Below, in pieces: positions 22,645 to 35,209 of a stretch of 64,000 bases of DNA. Both the position numbers and the translations under genes were made by a program. Within the stretch, counting starts at the first letter, position 1. Every line of letters starts with the position of its first letter. The stretch lies in the NCBI GenBank assembly GCA_020736575.1, contig JAGPYM010000001.1:434001-498000 (forward strand), in the 5' to 3' direction. Origin of the DNA: Thelonectria olida (taxonomy: Eukaryota > Ascomycota > Sordariomycetes > Hypocreales > Nectriaceae). The notes beneath the pieces are model-generated. The model worked only from the letters and a program-made list of their open reading frames with translations. It ran no database searches and was not told the origin of the DNA.

Positions 22645-24206
22645 TCATTTAACTCCCAAATGGAATATCTCAAACACCGCTTTGCCTTTCAAATCGTGCA
22701 GTCCATCAATCCATATCAATGACTTCAGCACCTCGCGTGCTTCACCCCAAGTAGATATGCCCATCGTCTCAATCACCTCATCAAACCACATGTCATGTCG
22801 TCTTCCAACGTCACTAGAAAACGACACATTTAGGACCATGAGGAACCAAAATGTGACCTGTGGAGGAATTTTGATGGACAAACCGCGCAGTCGCAGTAGT
22901 GCATTGATGAGCTTTTCTCCGACCCGGTCTTGGCCTTCTTTGAAATACTGCCATTGTAGGAAATTGGTCGTCGTACCGGCAAGCATACCCAGCCTTATGG
23001 CGTCGTTGGTGGGACATACATCACCCTCTGAGTGAATAAGGCGATATATCACCGATATCGTGATTTCACTAAATGTTGTATGAGTGAGCCTGTGGCCTGA
23101 CTGGCAGGCAAGGTTGCAGATGCTGGCGAAGCGTTGCACGTCTTTCCACACATTAACAAGTCGTCAGTCCAAAGACTGAATAAAGGCCGACAGCTCGTTT
23201 GGTGAATCACCATTTGCAGGCCGGGGTAACTTCGAGCCATCGACGTAGCAGTCCCACGATATTGAGTCACGAAAGAAGAGGGGGGATGCCCGAATTGGAG
23301 AGCATATCCGAGATCCACCCTGCAACGGTCAGCTAAGCACATGAGACGGGGACTGAAAGCGCACAAACCTGCAGATCTTGGCTGGCAACTCATGTGTCAT
23401 AGACTGCAGAGAACCAAACCCGCCGCGTAAGTTCACCATCAACTCGAGGCCTTGCATGTGGTTTTCTATGGTGCCACGGTCCCCAAACGCCTGTGCAGCC
23501 AACGCCAGGTTCACGACGCTCATGATGGTTTGGTCCGCGATGCTAGAGGATCACCGGGAACAACTACTCTCTCCAGAAGCAGTCCGAGAGTTTTGACAAA
23601 GTGGAATTGCGTGAGAGCGCTCCGTTCCCAGCCGATAGACTCGTTCAAGTATGTCTCGACGGAGAAGAGCATGGAGTGCACGTAGACGACATCACCCATC
23701 AGGATCCCTACCCAATCGGTGCTTTCTAAGTCGCACCGTAGACAAATTTTGGAGGAATATAGTGCATCTTTCACCACGGTTATAACTAAGCCCAGGGCTG
23801 TGAGCTCGGTATATAACTAGGTAGATGACTGAGATGACTTACATCTAACAATATCATGGTACATGTAAGCTTTCATATCTTCGGGGAATTGGATCCAGGA
23901 GAAGTCAGATCCAACACGGCTCGGGCGTGGCATAACCAGAGTATCGGGACTCTGCTATTTGTTGGCGTGGCACTCATTACCGCACCGATCAATCCACGAC
24001 TTGAGAGGACCACGGCCCTTGCGACGGGTTCTGCCGCGGGTGACATGGCTTCTTACGAGACGTTTCTGGGCTTGGCTAGATTTCTGGGACTGGGACGGAG
24101 TGGTGACGACGAACTGGAAGGCTTCTGCCTGGGATCCTGATGAAGTTGATGTAAGCTTCCAGGCTCTGGGGTGGGGACTCGGGTGCTTACCAATGGAGGC
24201 TTTCAT
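22645..24206 (-). pseudogene. decayed fungal transcription-factor-like gene (Fungal_trans_2 / DUF3468 type)
   Basis: Relic of a member of the large fungal family with the Fungal_trans_2 middle domain and no visible Zn2Cys6 cluster. The minus strand starts at 24206 with a 16-nt exon, followed by an intron with good signals (24137-24190). Next comes the family's N-terminal motif (AFQFVVTT, then KRLVRSHVTRGRTRRKGRG). Later parts are also recognisable: FHFVKTLGLLLERVVVPGDP, MSVVNLALAAQAFGDRG, ENHMQGLELMVNLRGGFGS, and the C-terminal half (VWKDVQRFASICNLACQSG). Introns at 23786-23842 and 23320-23368 still have GT/AG ends. Four lesions break the frame: a TAG at 23955-23957, a one-base loss near 23540-23545, another in the C-rich run near 23279-23290, and a TGA at 23164-23166. 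Assembly error could explain the one-base shifts but not easily both stops. Native function is unknown. Confidence 0.8.
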
Positions 24207-27200
24207 GCTGCAATCTCATTCGCCGGGGCTCTTTCTGGCGGTGTCTGTTTGGTACTGCAAGATTGATGACTGCGGTGAAAGAGCACAATTGAAGATGAAT
24301 AATTGTTACCTTCCTTGTCTGGTGTTGTCACAGACAAGACTCACGGGGAAGTTGACGTCTCCAATCTTCTGACGAATGACGCGTGAACCGCAGAATGCCA
24401 AGACTACTCCGTTTTCCGTTTTGGGACTAGATGTTTCCAAAAATGGGACGGCCCACTTTCTCTCGACCCAGTTACAGATCCAACCCTCACGCAAACACCT
24501 CGACTATTCGCAGATTCTCATCAAGAGTGCGAATGATACAGGCGGTTAATTCTGAACAAGATTGTATTACTAGCCGCCTACGCCTGCGGATGAAAAACAG
24601 AGACGCTATTCTCATCTAGGGTTGTGAACTTGGCTTGGCAACGGGCTCCTAAACCTCCGTGTCCACAATCATCTCTGGACGGCACGGAATCGCATGGTTG
24701 CTTTCTCGTCGACTGCGAAATTCACCCGTACGCGACGGTGTTTTACAGGCCGGAAACCAAAGCAGCAACGGATCGCTTGTGGGAGGTGACGTTGGACGAG
24801 TTTCGGTTTGTGGGTGCACGCGAGACTATCGAGTCTTTGTCCAGGTGATAGCGCGAGGTAGTTACGAAGTGTTTAGGTAGTTAGAAGCGTTGGGTTGGTT
24901 TGAAGAACTGAGCAATACGGTGGTTGGACAGAGAAACCGTCTAAGACGGTCACAGCAATGAAACTCGTCGCAATTATGCAAAAAGCCCAACAAGCGGGGA
25001 GTGTTGCAATGGAAAGCGCCCGCGGAGCAAAAGCAAAACGTAAAAGCAGCCACAAGACAAGCTCAGGGAAGCTCGTCTGCGCAGGCTGTGATCAACAGCG
25101 GCCGGCCTGAGTTGCGACTCATGGATTGGGTCATGGATGGGCCGGAGTGGGAATCGAAGGGAGGGAATGGGGGGGGGTGTGCCTCACGTGTGTCAGCTCC
25201 AACGGTACAGGACAGTGCAGTAAAGTACGGGAGCTTTTGAGAGGAGAGGCAGAAGCCATTCGCAGGCAGGCAAGCGGGCAGTCGCCTCGCGTTTTCCGAT
25301 GACGCTGCTGCTTGTTCCTGGTATGTGCGAAGCAGGCAGTCGACAGACGACAAACGACAGATAGCTAGGACGCAAGGGAGGCATCGGGACGAGATGAGGC
25401 GTCGTGGTCGTCGCAATTGGCGCTGTAGCCTTGAGGAGGAGGCAAACACGAAGTTGACGCTCTGTATTGGCAGAGAGCCCGAGACGCCAATGTCGTCTCC
25501 CGATGGAAGCCTGCCGACGAGACGGGCGTTGCATTTCTCATTGCCCCCTATCATGTTCCTTCCGAGTAGTACATAGTAATCGGGCATTACTTGATCACCT
25601 CCAGCAGAGAGCACTGTAGACAGTCAGTCCATCAGCCCTGGGGTGGACAAGCTGGGGCGAAGTGGGGATCGGCCATGGAAGTTGTTGCATGCACCTCAGC
25701 GAGATAGACGGCACGCGGCCACCACAACCCCAGACGTTATCTCCATCGAGGTATGGAGTACAATACAGCCCGTTCTCATGACGGGCCCGCCCACACCCCT
25801 TCACCCTTCACCGAATCCATGCTCGCAGGTCACGGACTCGAGGTCACGATCCCATCAAGGCCTTTTTCTCACTGCTGCTGCCAATTGGTGTCCTCCTCGT
25901 CCCCCCGCCTTCCAGAGGTTGCTCCTTGTTGGCCTTGTTTGCAAACCGAGGAGAGAAGTTGTGTTCAAGGGGCGTGCATGTCTTCCAGCCTTCTGTGCCA
26001 CGAACATCTCTCTGTTGCCCCGACCGGTTGGCGTTTGTTTGCTTGATCTCTTCCCGAACTTTGTCAAGGATCCCCTCTTCCTTATCCCTGGCCTGGGAAG
26101 CAAGGGAGGCAGCTTTCATGAGGTGGGAACAAGGCACTCACTGAACTGTGCACCTCGGTACCTATCTCAACGAGAAGGCCCAGACTGACCGCGAGACCCG
26201 AGTCGGTGGAAACGAACCGAAAGTTCAGTGAAGCCTAAAGTTCAATCCACCGAAAGCATTGTTTGTCATTTACAAAAGCAGTCGTCGTAGGCTCCAGAGC
26301 AAAACACGCGGCTCGTCTGTCCTTTCGTTGCCCCTCCTCGTCCTCTTCCAGCAGCTACCCGAACCAACCCCCGCCTATTCACATGTACATGGCAGCAAAC
26401 AAGCAGCAGCACAAATGACGAATAGCCCAGCTTCATCATACGTAACTCGCTGTATTCGTAGCTGGAGATGTCATCCTCGTACAAGACTAAAAAAAAACCA
26501 TCATCCCTGTCATCCATTCGTCCATCTGCCAGGGCCCCCTTACAGCTGCAGTTTGTAAAAAGAGGCCGTGAGGGCGTCACAGGCTTCGATCCGCATGCAT
26601 GCCGTGATAGATTTGGCAAGAAAAGCCTTGATATTCTCATCTTGGCCATCGACTTCATCCCATTCTTAGTCATTCCTTTTCTCCTAAAAGGCGGGGAAGC
26701 TTCATTTTACCCCTAGTCCTACTCCGTACAGTAGCTGCAAATACACCTAGTACATACAGCCAGCCCACTGTAGGTAGGTCGGGACGTGAACCAGGTAAGC
26801 TCTCCTCCTCGTCCTCCTCCTCGCGTGACGCAAAAGAATTGGTGAATTGTACAACCACACTGTTGCTTTGGCACGAAAGGTAAACACGCCCCTCGCATTG
26901 GGAAGCCCCGCAAGTCACAATGGCGTGTCTCGGACCTCGGGCGGCCGTCATGGTGCTGCTGTGTACGAATAGCTACATACATGTTGTTGGAGCTGGCTGG
27001 TCTTGCCCTCGGCTAGGCCCAATACCACGGTACCAAGAAATAGATACATGCAGTTGAAGCCTTTGATCTCAAAGCCACTGCTGCCCAGTCCCGTCCCCTG
27101 CTGGTACATGGTGGCTTTACGTGGCTCTGACGCTGACGGACCTACAAATGGGTCAGAATGCTTGGTACATAATAAACCCCAGCTTTTACCATTCTCAAAC

Positions 27201-28847
27201 TATTCGCGCCCATCGTTTCTTGGCCTTGTTTACTCTCCGCATCCTTCTCCACTCGGCCTACTCACCTGGCCGCTCGTTCTTGGCGTCCGGTCAGGTCCTG
27301 CACCGAATTTTCCATCTCCGCTTCGCTTCAACGTAAATGAATACCTCTTGAGGATATCTTTTATGTAACAAGTCACTTTTCAGCAACGATGAAAGAAAAG
27401 CTGAAGAAGGCCATGGATCAATACCCTAGCATCAGATCATGATACTGGAAGTTTTTTTTTTTTCGGGTCAATGGAAGAGAGTCATACGTCAGTTTCAATT
27501 CTCAAGCTCGGCAAAAGTGTATCCTCGAGTCGACATCTCGAGGTTATCCGGCCCGTTTACTCGTGTTGATGCTCTAGGGTAAGCGAGCTTCGAACAACCT
27601 TCCTTCATCTTGTCGCACCCAAATGATACCAGAAGGTAAGGGGATTGTTGCAAAGAACTGAATCTCAAAATGTGCCTCGCTTCAGTATTTGATAGCAACG
27701 AGAACTATTTCGTCTTGGGACGAGCGTGAGGTTGGGAAGTTAGCAACATAATGCACGCTCAACCTCTCCCCCAACATGGGAATGACTATACTCTCCGCCC
27801 TGCTCCACTCACCGACGACCACCTCGTCGTAATCGAGATGCCCTCGTCCTTCCAATGCGTCCAAATCAAGGCTCGACATCATTGTGCCCACATTTCACCA
27901 GAGAGGGCGTGGCTGGACACACTCTGAATGCGTCGCATCTCGGCAATTCAAGGAATCTATCCATAACTGAACCGAACTCGAAGCGTGCTTGGAGGATAGG
28001 GCGAGGTTTGCGGGAATGTAAGAGGCGAATGTGAACCGATGGAGCCATTCCCAAGACAACTCGTTAAACGCACTCGACGACTGCAAGTATACTCACAAGA
28101 AGCTACAAGCAAGTTTCACTTCAAACTCCAGACCTTGATTCGCCAACTTCCACCATGGGAGTTGAATTCAGGTATATATATACTGCTCCAGACACCCAAC
28201 GCCATACAACCCCCCAATGGGAAACACGACACATCTAGGAAGAATACATGATTTGGTATAGTAATGAGAGACATCTCATACCAGGACCCGTCCCATCCAT
28301 CTTCCCATCTGCCCAAGTCTTTTTTTGAGTTACCAAGAAAGAAAAACAACCCATACACCCAGCAAAGACAACCAGTCCCAAAGTCATGATCCCCCTACCG
28401 GGAACACAATCCCTATCAGCCCGTCCATCCACCTGAAAGTGTTGTGTGCAGTTAATGCAGAGAAGTGCCGTATGATGATATCATCGCCGCCATGGCGAAG
28501 TAACTCCCATCCAACTTCTAACGAGCATCCGAACCGTCTTATGACGCAAGCTGAAAGCCTTGGACACGGTCTTCGTAAGAATGTTCCTCCATCCAACACA
28601 ATGAGGCAGATCGCCAAGAAATCAGGACGCCAACAACCAAGTGAAGTGGGCAATATCGCCCGAGCTTTTGAATTCCCTTTTCGCCCGTCCATGCATCCTC
28701 CGTAAAATGAAACGAGGTTCGCGGTTGACGGTGCGTGTGCTTTTTGAAATTTTTTTAGGTGCGAGACCGAAGTTGTAGTTATTAAGTCGAGTACGTGTTA
28801 AGAGTGTATGGATAGGTGAAGTAAGCATGATCTGGCATCTCCCATCC
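24207..28847. other. 4.6 kb region without an intact gene
   Basis: No intact gene was recognised. Most open frames are short and overlapping. A poly-T tract lies near 27450-27462. On the minus strand, 27682-28086 reads as one frame interrupted by a single TGA and may be a coding relic (described separately). The interval separates the pseudogene start from the Btz-gene 3' end. Confidence 0.45.
27682..28086 (-). pseudogene. possible relic of an unidentified coding sequence
   Basis: The minus strand is open in one frame from 28086 to 27682 except for one TGA at 27893-27895. The product on either side has a normal, non-repetitive amino-acid mix, including ELSWEWLHRFTFASYIPANL before the stop and LDYDEVVVGEWSRAESIVIP and NFPTSRSSQDEIVLVAIKY after it. 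No family is recognised. It may be a degraded exon, two adjacent exons of an unrecognised gene, or chance. Confidence 0.25.
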
Positions 28848-31049
28848 CTACTGCTGGTAGTAGACCATACCGGGCGCTTGTTGAGCGTAGTAGAACCCGT
28901 CAGGGCTGGGTGTCATCATGCCGCCCATATTCATGACGTTAGGAGGGTAATTCGGAGGGGCAGAGTAGGCCGGGTAATTGTTCACAGGAGGGGGGAGCTG
29001 AGAGGCATCGTAGTAGTAAACCATGCCGTTGACCTCCTGCGCAACAAGGTTGGGGTTTCCTACAGGTCCCTGGGGGTTGCCTTGCGCGAGCTGCTCATGC
29101 TGCATCTGAGGCGTAAAGCTACCAGGAGGAGGCGGCGGAGGGGGTGGAGGACCTTGCTGACCCGGAATAAATGTCGGAGCTCCAGCAGATGGCCCCATGT
29201 TGGAGTGTGGGTAGTAGTAACCTTGTTGCGGCTGCACTGGGTATGACTGTTGATTATAGAACGGCTGTTGCTGTCCATACGTGTTCGGTTGGAAGGGCGC
29301 AGCATGGATCGCCCGCTCGGGGATCTGAGACAGGGGCGTGCCGGTTGAGTGTTGTGAGGGATACGATGCCTGGCGGGAATGAGTCTCGTGGGAGAGACCA
29401 TTGGACATTTGAAGAGGAACTTGTTGATGAAAGGCCTGCTGGAAAGCTTGAGGGCCTTGCTGGAACGTGGGAGACTCGATATCGGCGACTGAGATGTTCT
29501 TCTGGGGGCGCGGCTGGTGCATGGTGAGTGCCGATGCGGGCCGGTTTTCCTGGAAAGTCGGCTTCTGGGGCAAAGGATATGTCTGCGGTTGAGGGAAATC
29601 ATTAATCGAGGACTCAAGCACCGGCATCCTATCGTACTGAATGCCTTGGTCAGGAAGGACTGGGGCCATCGGCATCATTGGTGGCTCCGGCCGAGGAGCG
29701 GGAGGAAGTCGAACCACAGGCCGGGGGTTCTCGACCGGGATGGGTGGCCGTGAAATAACAGAACCGGTCGGCGAGAACATGTATTCCCGATCAACGATGG
29801 AAGACCGACGACTGAGGGCGATGCTGGGAGAATAGACGCTGCCGTAGTAGCTGCCGCCGAACACACTGGTCCTCCTGGAGAAGCCACCAACAGAGCCAAA
29901 TGCAGACCGAGGTTTACCACGCATGCGCTGCTGGTTGGGCCGCATCGCTCGGGGGATGAAGATGAAGGACCTATCGGCGGCGGGAAAGATGTATCGAGGA
30001 TCGTTGTTTGGCAGCGAAATTCGAACGGGTTTGTCTCGACGCAGGGGCGGGCGGTGATCAGGTAGCTTCGTGTATTGTTTGACAGGAACGCCCGAGAAGA
30101 CGGCGGGGCCTTTCATGTTGGGAAGGAAAACCCGAACCTGGGCGTTGCCGAGAAGCCTCTCCGTGGAGAGGGTGCGGTTGATTGGGGTCGGGTTAGGCTC
30201 ACATGTCGGGATGATGCCATTCCCGTTTGCCGGACCTTCAACATCGGCCATCAGATGTCGGGGCCGTACCGGGGGCAACGGCTCTGCAACGGTTTCATGC
30301 ATGTCATGAGTCCATGGAGAACTGGTTGTAGGGTCACCTGGGTTGTGCAATTGGCTGTCTTGGTTAGTTAAGGAGTCTGGAGAAAGATATGAAGACACAT
30401 ACTTGTGAGGGGCAAAGGGCCCTCCGATGCCACCAGGACGGCCCCTACCACCACGACCACCCTTCCCGTAAGGTCGGAAGCCGTTTCCCGCCGGGCCAGG
30501 GTGTCTATGGTCATGCATAAAGAAGGCACCTCTATTGGGAACAAATGACGGATCCTCATCCCTCCGTTTTTTGTAATCATCGTGCTCCTGACGTCGACGG
30601 CCCCCGATGGAGCCCTCACCTTCCCGGGTGGCAGAAGCGGAACTGACCACAACCGGAAGGTTGGACGTGTTGGCGGTCTCCGTGACGGAAACATCGTCAA
30701 AGTGCATCTCCTGAATGGGGGGGCTCTGGTCGGTGATGGACAAGCCGTGCAGCATCACCTCCGTATCCGAGACGGCCTTACCATCGGCGTGAGCTCGGGT
30801 GCCGGCTCTAGCGGGGTGCTTCGGGGCGCCATTGGCCGACTTGCGGGCATTCGGAGAGGTGGGTGAGGTTTCGTCGATGTTGCTAGTATCGCTGTCGTCT
30901 CCTAGGTCGTTGTCGTCGGTGGCTAGAGAGCCATCGGTGATGGAGTCGTCATCAAGGTCGAGGGCCTCCGGGCCACCCTCGTCGTCAGGCTCGTCCTCGA
31001 CGCGGCGACGTTGGCCGATGGCCTTTCTACGGCGGGGAGCGCCAGCCAT
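28848..31049 (-). CDS. Btz/CASC3-domain protein (exon-junction-complex type)
   Basis: Likely binding partner of the DEAD-box helicase eIF4A-III, related to metazoan Barentsz/MLN51, an exon junction complex component acting in mRNA localisation and surveillance. Exons 30403-31049 and 28848-30354, giving 717 aa. The start at 31049 (MAGAPRRRKAIGQRRR) is preferred over an in-frame ATG nine codons upstream. An acidic N-terminal region rich in Asp and Ser is followed at about residues 150-190 by the Btz signature (RRRQEHDDYKKRRDEDPSFV, then PNRGAFFMHDHR) and an RGG/GGRGRPGG stretch typical of RNA-binding proteins. The rest is Pro/Gln/Tyr-rich and disordered. The 48-nt intron (30355-30402) has GTATGT, CTAAC and CAG signals and contains no in-frame stop. 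The domain is clear; a role in a fungal EJC is inferred from the family. Confidence 0.85.
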   Translation of the reverse strand: MAGAPRRRKAIGQRRRVEDEPDDEGGPEALDLDDDSITDGSLATDDNDLGDDSDTSNIDETSPTSPNARKSANGAPKHPARAGTRAHADGKAVSDTEVMLHGLSITDQSPPIQEMHFDDVSVTETANTSNLPVVVSSASATREGEGSIGGRRRQEHDDYKKRRDEDPSFVPNRGAFFMHDHRHPGPAGNGFRPYGKGGRGGRGRPGGIGGPFAPHKYVSSYLSPDSLTNQDSQLHNPGDPTTSSPWTHDMHETVAEPLPPVRPRHLMADVEGPANGNGIIPTCEPNPTPINRTLSTERLLGNAQVRVFLPNMKGPAVFSGVPVKQYTKLPDHRPPLRRDKPVRISLPNNDPRYIFPAADRSFIFIPRAMRPNQQRMRGKPRSAFGSVGGFSRRTSVFGGSYYGSVYSPSIALSRRSSIVDREYMFSPTGSVISRPPIPVENPRPVVRLPPAPRPEPPMMPMAPVLPDQGIQYDRMPVLESSINDFPQPQTYPLPQKPTFQENRPASALTMHQPRPQKNISVADIESPTFQQGPQAFQQAFHQQVPLQMSNGLSHETHSRQASYPSQHSTGTPLSQIPERAIHAAPFQPNTYGQQQPFYNQQSYPVQPQQGYYYPHSNMGPSAGAPTFIPGQQGPPPPPPPPPGSFTPQMQHEQLAQGNPQGPVGNPNLVAQEVNGMVYYYDASQLPPPVNNYPAYSAPPNYPPNVMNMGGMMTPSPDGFYYAQQAPGMVYYQQ

Positions 31050-34000
31050 GGTTGCGCGGCGATGGAGGTGATGCAAGGGTCGACGGAGGGGGCTTCGGGG
31101 ACGACGAAAGGACCAAGATGCGACGGGCCTGGCAAGTCATGCGGCGACGGCCGGGCGCAGCGGGAGGGGATGGAGGAACAACAAAGGCCGAGGGCGAGAG
31201 CGAGAGAGAAGGAGCTGATGATGAATCGATGCCCAGGAACCGCCCGGCGGTGGTTGTGTAATAGCGGGAAAGAGGAAGAGAAGAAGAAGCCAAAAACAAC
31301 TAGATGCCAAATATAGATTTCAGAAAAGTAATAGCAACCGCTAGAAAACCGGACCCAAGAAGGTTGGACAACAAGAAAAAAAGAAAGGGGGGCAGAGGAG
31401 GGGGAGGAGGCTCGATGAGGCTCTCTTGCCTGGATGCAAAGGCAGGGAGATCGCAGAGCAGGCGGTGGCGGGAGAGCGAGAGGCGTGGGGAGAGGCGGCG
31501 AAGGCGGGAGGAGGAGACGACGAGGTGGAAGGAAGAGGGAGAGTCAGATGTGGTGATGGTGGTTCGGAGAAGATTTGGCAAGGTAAATCGGATCGCCGCC
31601 AAAAAATGCTGGCCCCCCGGCCCTTTGCCTTTGGGCTGGTCAGCTAGCCCATGTTACTGGACGTTGTCTGGTTGCCAGGAGCGGGAGGTATCTTTTGTGC
31701 GACGACGTGGTGCAGAGTGACCTGGCCTCACGGGCGCAGAGCGAAGCTCAACCAGCACGGACTAGCAGGCGAAACGGTCTCCAAGGGCGCTGTGAGGGGT
31801 GACGGACCGTATGGGGTGGTCCGCCAGCATAGTCGACCACTGAGACAGCGCCTATAACCCACTAAAGACAGCGTCCGTGCTTATCTTCAACGGGACTTGA
31901 TTCATCATCATCATCACGGGCTTGCTGCTTCACTCCTGGTTCTTTTTGCAGCCAAGCCCCAGCATCCAGGATTCAGGTCAACCTAGCAACTAACTCCCAA
32001 AGGAGAAAGAACCTGAAGCCAAAAGATGGGGCATCATTGCCATCCTGAGGTTACCAAAGCATCGCCCGTCCACATTTTCTACGTCCGGCCGTCTCAACTC
32101 CACCAACACCACCACCATCATGCCGTTTTCCTAGAACGTACATGTGTAGCTCCCAAAGAGAGCAGGAAAAACAAACAAAGCATGACCATGGTAATGACGG
32201 GCAAAAAGAAAGAAGAAGGGAATTACCCACTTTACTATTGCCTCTTTTCATTACCCTGATGAGCGTCGCAAATCAATACACTTCCATCCTCTTCTTTCGG
32301 CCTCCGTCGTGGTGACCCAAGCACACAGTACAACACAGGACGAAAACGCATCATCGAGACGACGACGAGCCACCACTAACAAGAAGCCATGGCAAAAGGA
32401 CACAAGGACAAGAAATGCGGTTGAATCATGCAAAATGCAACCCTGAACTTTTGCAGCGAACAATGCAAAAGCAGCACAAACACAACCACAACCACAAGCC
32501 GTTCCACAAGCGCAACCGCAACCACACGGCCCGAGTTCACGGTTGCGACAGCTTGTCATGTCTGTCTCGCGACGGGTGGCGTCGTGGCTGTTTTTTGTTG
32601 TTGCTTCGTCTTTTTGCTGTCGACGACAACGACCCAATCTGCGTTGCAGGCTGTTTTCGCCCTTTCCACTCACACACTTCGCTCGCGTTTTGCCTCCAGC
32701 TTCACGCATAAGGTAAGCCCACACATTAGACACTTGCTTGCGCACACCATGTTCGGCCACTCATGAATCAAAACAACCGATCTGCCTGCCTTGCTTCCTC
32801 CAACATCTGCCTGGCTCCATGTAGCGACATCGATGTCCCCATTACGATCCCGTCCCGTGTTCGAGTGTTTGAAGGGATGCTTGCACAGGAGTCTCCTTGT
32901 CTCCCAATCCCACATATCAAGTCACGCCAGCATATGTCTCACTGCCGATAGTTACAGCCATGTTGTGAAGTATACGAAGCACATTCACCCTCGCGTCGGA
33001 TCAAACCCCAACAACCCAAGTTGCAGGTGCGTCAACGCACGCACAACGTAGCATAATTCCCCGTTGGGGGTGCACCATGGCTTCTCACCCACCATCATCA
33101 TCGGCTATCTCCCTATCGAGCTCTTCATGTTTCCTACCTAAATTAATCAAGCAGTATTCGCACGACCTCACCACATCGGGGGCGTGAGGCCACGTTTCGA
33201 TTAGAAATCCGTCTACCTCACTGGGAAAACCAAGCACCAGGTCCAGCTCCCGCTATGTTTCCTGGGCCCCAGAGCTGTGGGCCATGCGTCTTTCTGCACG
33301 TCTGCACGACGTACGTGCGACTGTCTCTGCATTTGTGCCTCCAGCTACCAATGGATGTGGGCGTCGAATTTGAGGACCCCCAATTTCTGTACGAGGTACG
33401 TGGTACGAATACTGGAGCTACAGTCGAGCACTTGTCACTCCAAGGCTGCGCTGGCTCGCCAGAGGATCCATTCAAGACATCAGTCTCCATCTTCACTGCG
33501 AGGTCCCCAAAGCCTGTCCGTTCTCCCTTGAACCGACGTGGAAATAGAAGAGGGGGCCCTTGCCCTATTCTCTCTTCCCTTTCTTCCTTTCTTTTCTATT
33601 TGATTCCTGTTGGAACGGCTTGTTATGCACCGGTTCGCGAGACGAGATCAACATGGAAGAACAGGCCGAAGCTTGTGAAGATGCCTTGCTAGGCACTTCG
33701 TCAGCTAGTCCTTATTAGCGGCCATGCCCGAGATGCAACAGTGCCTTTCTCCCTTCTATCTTGACTGAGAACCCAGCCGGGGAAGCCGTCATTGAGCTGC
33801 TTTCTGCAGGCGGCCATTCCACAGGGGACCTTTCTTGTTGGCACCGATTCATCACCGCCCAGACCAACCTCACCTTGTAGGAGGCATGGACCCTTAAAAT
33901 TAACCGTATGGAGGCTCTGGAGATTGTTCGAGACATGGCATGCCGCTCGCAATTGGTTGGCGCAACGACCTCACCCAGAGTCCGGCACATGTCGAGCTGG

Positions 34001-35209
34001 CTAGAGAGAGAGAGAGTGTGTGTGTGTCTGACCTGGTTGCAAGCCGACCCCGTTCTTATCCTGTCAGTTTCGGTCGAAGCCGAATGACCTTTACCATACC
34101 CCCAACCCCCATATCAGGTTGCAGGCCTTCTCCCCCCCTCGCCTTTCCTCCCCCCGTTGAGACGTGACATGACATGACGTGACCTCAGCGGTTGGAAAGC
34201 TCTGACGTAGTGCGGAGAAGCAAAGCCCAGGCCGCATGGCTTTTTCCTCCTTAATAATACTTTAGTGCCTCGACCGACCTGGAACTAGCAGCGAGGTCGC
34301 ACGCACAGGACGAAATCTGAGCTTGGCGATTCTCAACTCCATAAAAAGAGGGACAACTCCAACGCATACTGCGGCAAACAACAATCCATAGCTGGCGGGC
34401 AAAAGCTCCACGGAACACTTGCTTGTGGATAGCAAGATAATGCGGAAAAGGAAGATATCAATAATCAAAGAAGCGGGGTTTCTCATCCGAATTTCCCATT
34501 CCGTCGTCGGCCTGTCACTGTCAGTCATTTCAAAAACCCCCGCTCTTGGACCATTCCCCAGATCTCTTATCGTTCGTAGGTAGCTCAGGTGAGCTCTCTT
34601 GGAGCTACCAACCAATGTTGAGCATTTGGCTTCTCAACGGCTCTCTCTCTCTCGCTCTCTTGATCGATTCCTCCCAAGAACAATACCGCACTCGAATATT
34701 TTGCATTCCACAAGTCCCCCTTCTGAAACAGTTTAGCATCCATAGCTCAACTCAAACCGCCTTCATACGTAATTATCAACCCACCGCGTGCTCCCGTCTT
34801 GTCCTCCTTCAATGCTTTGCGTCGGTTATAATGGTGGTGTCACCAAAGGACAAAGTGGGGTTTGTTCAAAGGGCGGCTTTCAGCGGGGTGGGTTGAACAT
34901 GGATGGAAGCGACGCAAAAAAAACAGTCGAGGGCTCGAGGCGCCAAAACGCAGCCTTTCAAGCTGCTCGTCCAATCTAATCCATGTGATCATTCAAGCTG
35001 CCTCTAACGTCACCTACCTGCACTACCAACAGAGCTCCCCCCCCTTCACTCTTCCACCCGGCTGTCCCTCCTCTTCGTCCTTCAATTCCCATTCTACAGC
35101 GCCTTCTCTTCGTTTACTTACACGCCAATTCGCTCTCGAGACATCACTAGAGCCGACATTTAACGTCCGTTTTTTCCGTCTGGGCAAACCCGCGAGGCGC
35201 CATTTCATC
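31050..35209. promoter_or_regulatory. 4.2 kb divergent intergenic region
   Basis: Lies between the divergently transcribed Btz-domain gene (-) and the small gene at 35210 (+), so it should contain both promoters. No gene was recognised. Open frames are short or low complexity. It holds a GA/GT microsatellite (34002-34028), pentamer repeats of the (G/A)TGAC type near 34163-34183, and long C/T-rich tracts before 35210 that look like a fungal core promoter and 5' leader. Confidence 0.45.
34002..34028. repeat. GA/GT compound microsatellite
   Basis: An AG dinucleotide run passes directly into a TG run. It is a simple repeat in non-coding DNA. Confidence 0.8.

Noticed and set aside
23930..23970. 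Intron that would remove the first stop of the transcription-factor relic
   Set aside because: The only GT...TAG pair around the stop is 26 nt, too short for splicing, and would shift the frame.
22645..28847. Repeat-induced point mutation across the pseudogene and adjacent gap
   Set aside because: Only one lesion clearly fits the CpA-to-TpA pattern and the region is not extremely AT-rich. Few changes fit drift or polymorphism better.
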